This document shows, in pieces, positions 58,960 to 64,000 of a DNA stretch of 64,000 nt. The DNA is from Margaritifera margaritifera (lineage: Eukaryota > Mollusca > Bivalvia > Unionida > Margaritiferidae), in the NCBI GenBank assembly GCA_029931535.1, contig JAQPZY010000542.1:62001-126000 (forward strand), written 5' to 3'. How positions within the stretch are numbered: position 1 is the stretch's first letter; each line of letters opens with the position of its first letter. A program made the translations under genes and the position numbers. The notes under the pieces were generated by a model, which was given only the letters and a program-made list of their open reading frames with translations, searched no databases and was not told the DNA's origin.

Positions 58960-61355
58960 TCTTCTTATAACGTTTATTACAAGTAAGAAGTGGTTTGATA
59001 TAATTTATGACACAAGTTTTGTGTTCACGTTCTGGTTGCCATGGAAACCGTGTGTTAAGAAAATATCAAATACGATATGCACATTTGTCATCTTTTCCAT
59101 GTATTTCTCATTGATACTGTCTATCCATAAACTATTCACTAAATTTAAAATGACATTATGTATTTTGATTATTGTTCTGGTATAAAGTTGCATAAAACTA
59201 TGTTTTGACTTGTTGGAAAAAGGACCAGAAATAAACCCGAGTAACGCATGATGAATAAATCTAACTTACAAGCCAACATGAAACTATTTTAAGTTCCATC
59301 GAAAAAATAAGACAGTCACTGCTAACATCAAAAACTGTTCAGTATTGTTGGCTGATATGGTCGATTATGAGTCCTAGAGGCTTCTGAGATCTCTTATTCA
59401 CCGAAAATATTGTGGTTGGTCACATTGTTTCTGGAAATTAAAGATGTTCTTCTATAATAGTTTTCCTTAATTTCGTGGCAACACGCACGCAAACACGAAC
59501 ACACACGAATACAAACAAACACACACACACTGTCCAACACAAGACCTAAGCCTGTGAACAATTCAAAACCGGATTGATTCACGTGGTTTTGTTTTGTTTT
59601 CCTTGTCCAATACTTATCTATACCTGTCTAGTTTTAAAGCGGGTATTGTGAGAATACGTATTTGTTGATTTTAGTAACTCGCGTTTCCTCGTTCAGGAAG
59701 CACTGTCAGCTCGTACTGAAGATATATGTGCACCGCAAATCGTTTCCACCCGTATAAAGGTGCTCGCACAAGAAGATAAGAAAATAAAGAAACACTAGCT
59801 TTACCTTAAGTATTCTTTGTATATTTAATTTTGAATACATATCCTTATAATAATTTATTATGCTATAAATTATATCTTTAAAAGCTTTATTTAGTGGAAC
59901 AGTCGAACACATTCCACATATTAATCTATAGAACTAGAAAAGAAAATATAACACGATATATGGCTTAACCGTTATTTATATAATATTTTCAAATATGGCG
60001 TTGAAATGTGGAAATTAATTCTTTTGCTTGTACATTTTCTCAAAACTGCCAGTTTGGTGCGATTGTAGGAACGTATCAAACGTAGTTAAAGGATTTGTAT
60101 CGGAATAATATGATAAGGCTGATCAACAAACTGCAATTCAATTGTGTAGCCTTTTGAACTGGAAATATTAGAGATTACTCTTGGATATTACCTTGCCAAA
60201 AATACGATTGCAAGTATTGCATACTTAAATTCCTTGCTCCGTATTCTTGAATTATTTTAAGCAAAACTCAAACTCAAGCTCAAAATCAGAAAACATAAAT
60301 GTAGTATAACTTTGATTAAAATGAAGTTAGATTATCATAACTTGCAGGATCTTCTACACTTCGATTCCTCTATAAGCCTTCTAAACACAGGGACTAGTCT
60401 TCTTTGCCTATCTCTGGTCTATATCCTATCAGAAAAAAAGTAATTTTGATTTAGTTTTAATGTGAAACATTACAAGAAGTCTAAGTCTGATCAATAAAAT
60501 AAAATGAAGTAAGTACTAGTATCCCAATACATGTAGTTTTATCAACCCCAGGTTGACATACATGACATGAGACAAAGTTGTTCAAAAATCTCTAAATTGT
60601 TTACTTGCGAACCGAAATACATAATCTATATCACTTGAGAGATAAATATTGTACGTTAGGGATCCACTTGTAATCTTTCACGTGCAAGTGGTGTTGGTTT
60701 CCAGGAAGAAGGAGAATTTGAGGTCTGATCATAACCAAACAGGTCTATAAACAATCCCATCTTTGTAACAACGCTAATCCTCTAGTTGGCATGACGCCCA
60801 TATATCTAATAGGGGATATATATATCTTCGACAAATGCTAAATAGAACTCGCAGTATCTGCCACACTATTTACGTATAGGTGCAAGAATAAAATACATGT
60901 AACTCTGTTTGAATAAAATATGTATCTTTAATAAATATCGGTATTTCAGCTTTCCAACAGTCCTGACAAAGCAACGACACTTGTTACAGTACATAATCAT
61001 AAGTAAATGTCATGCCCCTCTAATCATAGAAGCACAATTCTGTATATCCATTGAATGACTCTCTATTTGTCTGTCTGTCTGTCTCTCTCTCTCAGTAGTA
61101 ATACAACAAAGGTGATATGTGCTATATAACACCTCATTTTGCATGGGTTTTAAGTTTAAAGGTGTAATCATGCTGTCGAAAATGAAGACTCAGATTTTTT
61201 CCTGCAAAAGTTTCATCCACACAATAAAGAATGCTTTAGTAGCGTCGACACCATAAAATGGTGGGGTTGGAAATCGGTAATGTTTTGCACTCTGCACATT
61301 AGAATGGAGTTTTGCTGTTGTTGCTTCTAACGGCACTTTTAACACATTTTTACAC
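58960..61355. other. Intergenic DNA, no supported gene
   Basis: AT-rich with a CA-rich run at 59480-59530. No gene or larger repeat is seen. Confidence 0.4.
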
Positions 61356-61364
61356 GTTATAGTC

Positions 61365-61475
61365 TAAATCATGCCCGGGAAATGGGAGCTAAATGCTTTT
61401 CCCAATGACACACCGAGGCTTTGGTCGGGTATCGAGGGTTCGATATAGCCAGTAATGTGCTAACTGTGCCTTTAA
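61365..61475. repeat. Possible tRNA-related SINE fragment
   Basis: ATGCCCGGGAAATGGGAGC, AAATGCTTTTCCCAATGACA, CACCGAGGCTTTGGTCGGGT and ATCGAGGGTTCGA form a non-AT-rich island with a B-box-like GGGTTCGA. This resembles tRNA-related SINEs I recall from bivalves. An A-rich stretch follows at 61480-61510. No A box was identified, so this is tentative. Confidence 0.35.
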
Positions 61476-61614
61476 AACAAAAAAACAAACAAAAAAAAAA
61501 AACCAACAACAACAAAAGAATGACAATAATAATAAAATCATCTTCATTGTTATTATCTAGTATTTGTCACATTTAAAATGTTAGTAAAATAAATAAGACA
61601 AAAAATACCCTTCC

Positions 61615-61665
61615 GAAATTCGAACCGTGTTCATCCGTGTGGCTGCTGGACGCTATACCAAAGTT
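61615..61665 (-). repeat. Possible tRNA-derived fragment
   Basis: On the minus strand TGGTATAGCGTCCAGCAGCC and GGTTCGAATTTC look like parts of the A- and B-box arms of a tRNA-like sequence, but the spacing is short and no cloverleaf closes. Probably a SINE remnant. Confidence 0.3.
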
Positions 61666-62019
61666 TAGATTCAATGGATATATTGGCTTACACTGTCTAG
61701 CGTGAAGGTGACTGGCAGTTCTGTTCAACAATCCCTTTTTTGAACTTACCATTGTAATATTTTTCCCTAAATTTGAAATTTTGGTTTCAGTTTTGGAGAA
61801 AATGAAGTAACCTATATACGCATCCCATGCGGCAGACACACTGTATACTTTATAGTATATTAGAAAACAATCCTTTTCTAGTGTACTCCACAGAAATATC
61901 ATTGACTTTAGACCTATGTTTTTAAACGTTAATACTATTAAAACTTGAAGAAAGATCGACTGAATTAAATTTTCTTAAGTGATGTTTTTGGATTTGACCT
62001 TACTCTATAGATACTAGTG

Positions 62020-62076
62020 CGTGTGTGTATGTGTGTTTGTGTGTGCGTGTGTGTGTATGTGTGTGTGTGTGTGTGA
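62020..62076. repeat. (GT)n microsatellite
   Basis: GT dinucleotides with TAT/TTT interruptions. Confidence 0.9.
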
Positions 62077-62896
62077 AGAAATGCACTGCAGCAGAGTCAC
62101 CATATGTTATTTAATGTCCCCACATGATGGGTTGTCTCATAATATAACTGAATATAAAACATTAAATACTTTTGTTATAACTCATTTGTAAGTAACAATA
62201 ATCTATTTATGTTCCTATTAGTTATGTCATCTTTTATATGTTAAACTGGCAATGTTCAGGCACGTTAAACAATAAAATGTTGCGTATTATAGACGCCGCT
62301 CAGTTTATGTATACTTTTTCCGAATCCCCGCTGGAGCCTCTCCAAAATATTGAGCCATCTGCACAAGGCAAGCTAAACTTTTGACAGGATAAAACTGTAA
62401 GAAAGAAATGAATAAGATCTATATTTGTTGTTTACTCTGAATATTTTGAGTAAAATACTGGTAGGAATGGAATAAAATGCGGTGGAAACTGCAGTACTAT
62501 TTATATGCGCGTAGGGGAGACGGGGATACCAACAGTGCGACAGCAGGAAAATTCTAACGCTACATAGACCTAAAACTCGTGAATTTTTAGTTGTTGGATA
62601 TCAGCGCAACCTTGTTCCACGATGATATTTTGAAAACAAGTTTGGTCGTTGAAAAATCAGTCTGCTGAAATTTCTTTTTGGAGCAAGACTGCGCTCATAT
62701 CTAATTTGGATTATGAAGTTGCCAAATGCAGCATTTATTCTGCAATTTCCAACACCAGCCCATCTTCAAAGGTCTTTTTCAGCATGAAATAGAAATCTAT
62801 AAACATAATGAAAGTGGGATAGTTTAATTTGTATCTTGGATAACACTATTAGACAAAGAGACAGGAAATATAACAATATTTACTTTTTCATAAAGA

Positions 62897-62934
62897 CGGG
62901 GGCAGAAAACAGTCTTTATTCAATATAGTCCTTT
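62897..62934 (-). repeat. Inverted repeat arm (partner 58913-58950)
   Basis: Reverse-complement partner of 58913-58950. Confidence 0.65.
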
Positions 62935-63119
62935 GAAACAGATATGACATTCTTTTGTAAATGCTTTAGGAAAGAGTCAGATATACATAATATACATGTA
63001 AATGTGTGTGTTGTGTTGGGGAGAGGGGAGCACGATTATAGCACATGTGGACCATAGTCTTGGGGCACTTGTTCAGAATTGCCGTCTTTTCACGAGTGAT
63101 ATAAGCAGATACTTGTCCA

Positions 63120-63318
63120 GTCCTATGACAAAGGTAGTTCCGTCGACTCAAACTGAGCAGGCTGCTTCATGTTCTGTAATTATTACCATGTCAATAAATT
63201 ACACAGTTCTGCTAATATAAACATGTTTCTCCATCAGTATTGTAATCAGATACCTGCGCATTTGAGGATAGAAAGTCTGTGCTTGTTAACAATTTCAGGC
63301 ATTCAAAAATATGAGAGA
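63120..63318. repeat. Dispersed repeat ending in (GA)n, copy 2
   Basis: Diverged collinear copy of 55532-55712, same orientation, running into a short GAGAGAGA tract. Confidence 0.6.
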
Positions 63319-63471
63319 GAGAAGAAATGTATTATGATTGCATGATAAATTACTAGTGGAACCTCAGTGATTCAAATTTTCAAGAACAATTATCTCAGTT
63401 GTGCTCAAATCATTCAAAGAGGTGTGCTATTAGTCTTTTGATTTCTTGTAAAGAATAAAGATAAGTAAGCT

Positions 63472-63472
<1 letters not shown>

Positions 63473-63517
<45 letters not shown>

Positions 63518-63545
63518 GAAAAAGCAAGAAAGAAAGGAAGAAAGA
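63473..63545. repeat. (GAAA)n microsatellite
   Basis: About 11 GAAA units, then GGAA/GCAA variants, with further AAAG-rich DNA to 63665. Confidence 0.9.
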
Positions 63546-63669
63546 ATGATGAATGAATTAATGAAATTAAGACAAATATAGAAAATATAAAAAGTACCGA
63601 CTAAACGGAATTAAAAATAGAGAGAAAGAAAAATATAGAAAGAAAGAAAATAAAAAGAAAGAAAGCGAA

Positions 63670-64000
63670 ATATTAGACAATTTAACTGAGTCATCAACAA
63701 TCATAAACATTTGGCTTTACATTACGAGTGTACTGCATGCTTGCTTCATGAAGATGCATTGAGGAACACTCAATATAATTATGAAAACTGTTTTATGTTT
63801 TATGTCGTGACTGGTACCATGTACAAGTTTTAACATAAATCTTGTTTTCCACAATTAGCTTAAGATTAACTTGTCACATTTACCTCTAACGCTGTTAAGT
63901 GGAGGAAATGAACGGTTAACATTATTATTTACTTGATTTATATGTAAAGAATGCATTTTTATGCTCCTTTTCAACAATGATGATGATGATTATTGTGGTG
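63670..64000. other. Intergenic DNA, no supported gene
   Basis: Nothing recognised. A short (GAT)n run occurs near 63979-63992. Confidence 0.4.

Noticed and set aside
61615..61665. Functional tRNA gene
   Set aside because: Only tRNA-like boxes with wrong spacing; no complete cloverleaf can be drawn.

Overview
The window is animal (metazoan) nuclear DNA. It is AT-rich and gene-poor, full of long (TA)n, (CT/GA)n and (TACA)n microsatellites, and packed with decayed mobile elements. The only host-type gene I can name is a GIMAP/AIG1-family GTPase (20.35-21.52 kb, minus strand), a family that is expanded in molluscs. The LINE types, the Polinton remnants and the dispersed repeats that end in microsatellites all suggest a mollusc or similar lophotrochozoan. 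That assignment is inference; no single feature proves it.

Most of the informative content is three degraded Polinton/Maverick (adintovirus-like) elements, all with genes on the minus strand. Element A (about 7.9-15.4 kb) carries a SAP-like segment in frame with the N-terminal part of a protein-primed family B DNA polymerase (PolB), an unrecognised gene, a penton-like structural fragment, a double-jelly-roll-type major capsid protein (MCP), a small hydrophobic pX-like protein and a group of unrecognised small genes. Element B (about 49.6-54.2 kb) is a collinear paralogue of A. It keeps the PolB palm that A lost and lacks the N-terminal PolB, the unknown gene and the penton-like fragment that A kept. 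Element C (about 38.6-41.4 kb) comes from a different lineage: MCP C-terminus, two small hydrophobic capsid-associated proteins, a small CxxC protein and a PolB palm/C-terminus. All three are broken by stops and frameshifts.

Retrotransposons fill much of the middle. There is an L1/Tx1-like LINE (about 33.97-35.77 kb, minus), a second LINE's reverse-transcriptase C-terminus abutting it in the opposite orientation (35.79-36.25 kb, plus), and a nearly full-length but decayed Jockey-like LINE (about 43.25-47.03 kb, plus) whose 3' end runs into a 570-bp (TACA)n tract. Two related LINE 3' tails sit as a diverged tandem pair at 22.78-23.14 kb.

Smaller features include a three-unit 136-bp tandem repeat (4.6-5.0 kb), a MITE-like insertion (6.51-6.68 kb), a near-palindrome just outside element A (15.63 kb), a dispersed family with a terminal hairpin (17.1 and 37.4 kb), another dispersed family ending in (GA)n (55.5 and 63.1 kb), and a promoter-like cluster of heat-shock element, CCAAT and TATA motifs at 29.3 kb with two tiny overlapping ORFs about 1 kb downstream of it. 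The rest (most of 0-4.5, 18-20, 24.9-27.3, 31-33.5 and 47.7-49.5 kb, and most of 54.3-64 kb) shows no gene I can support.
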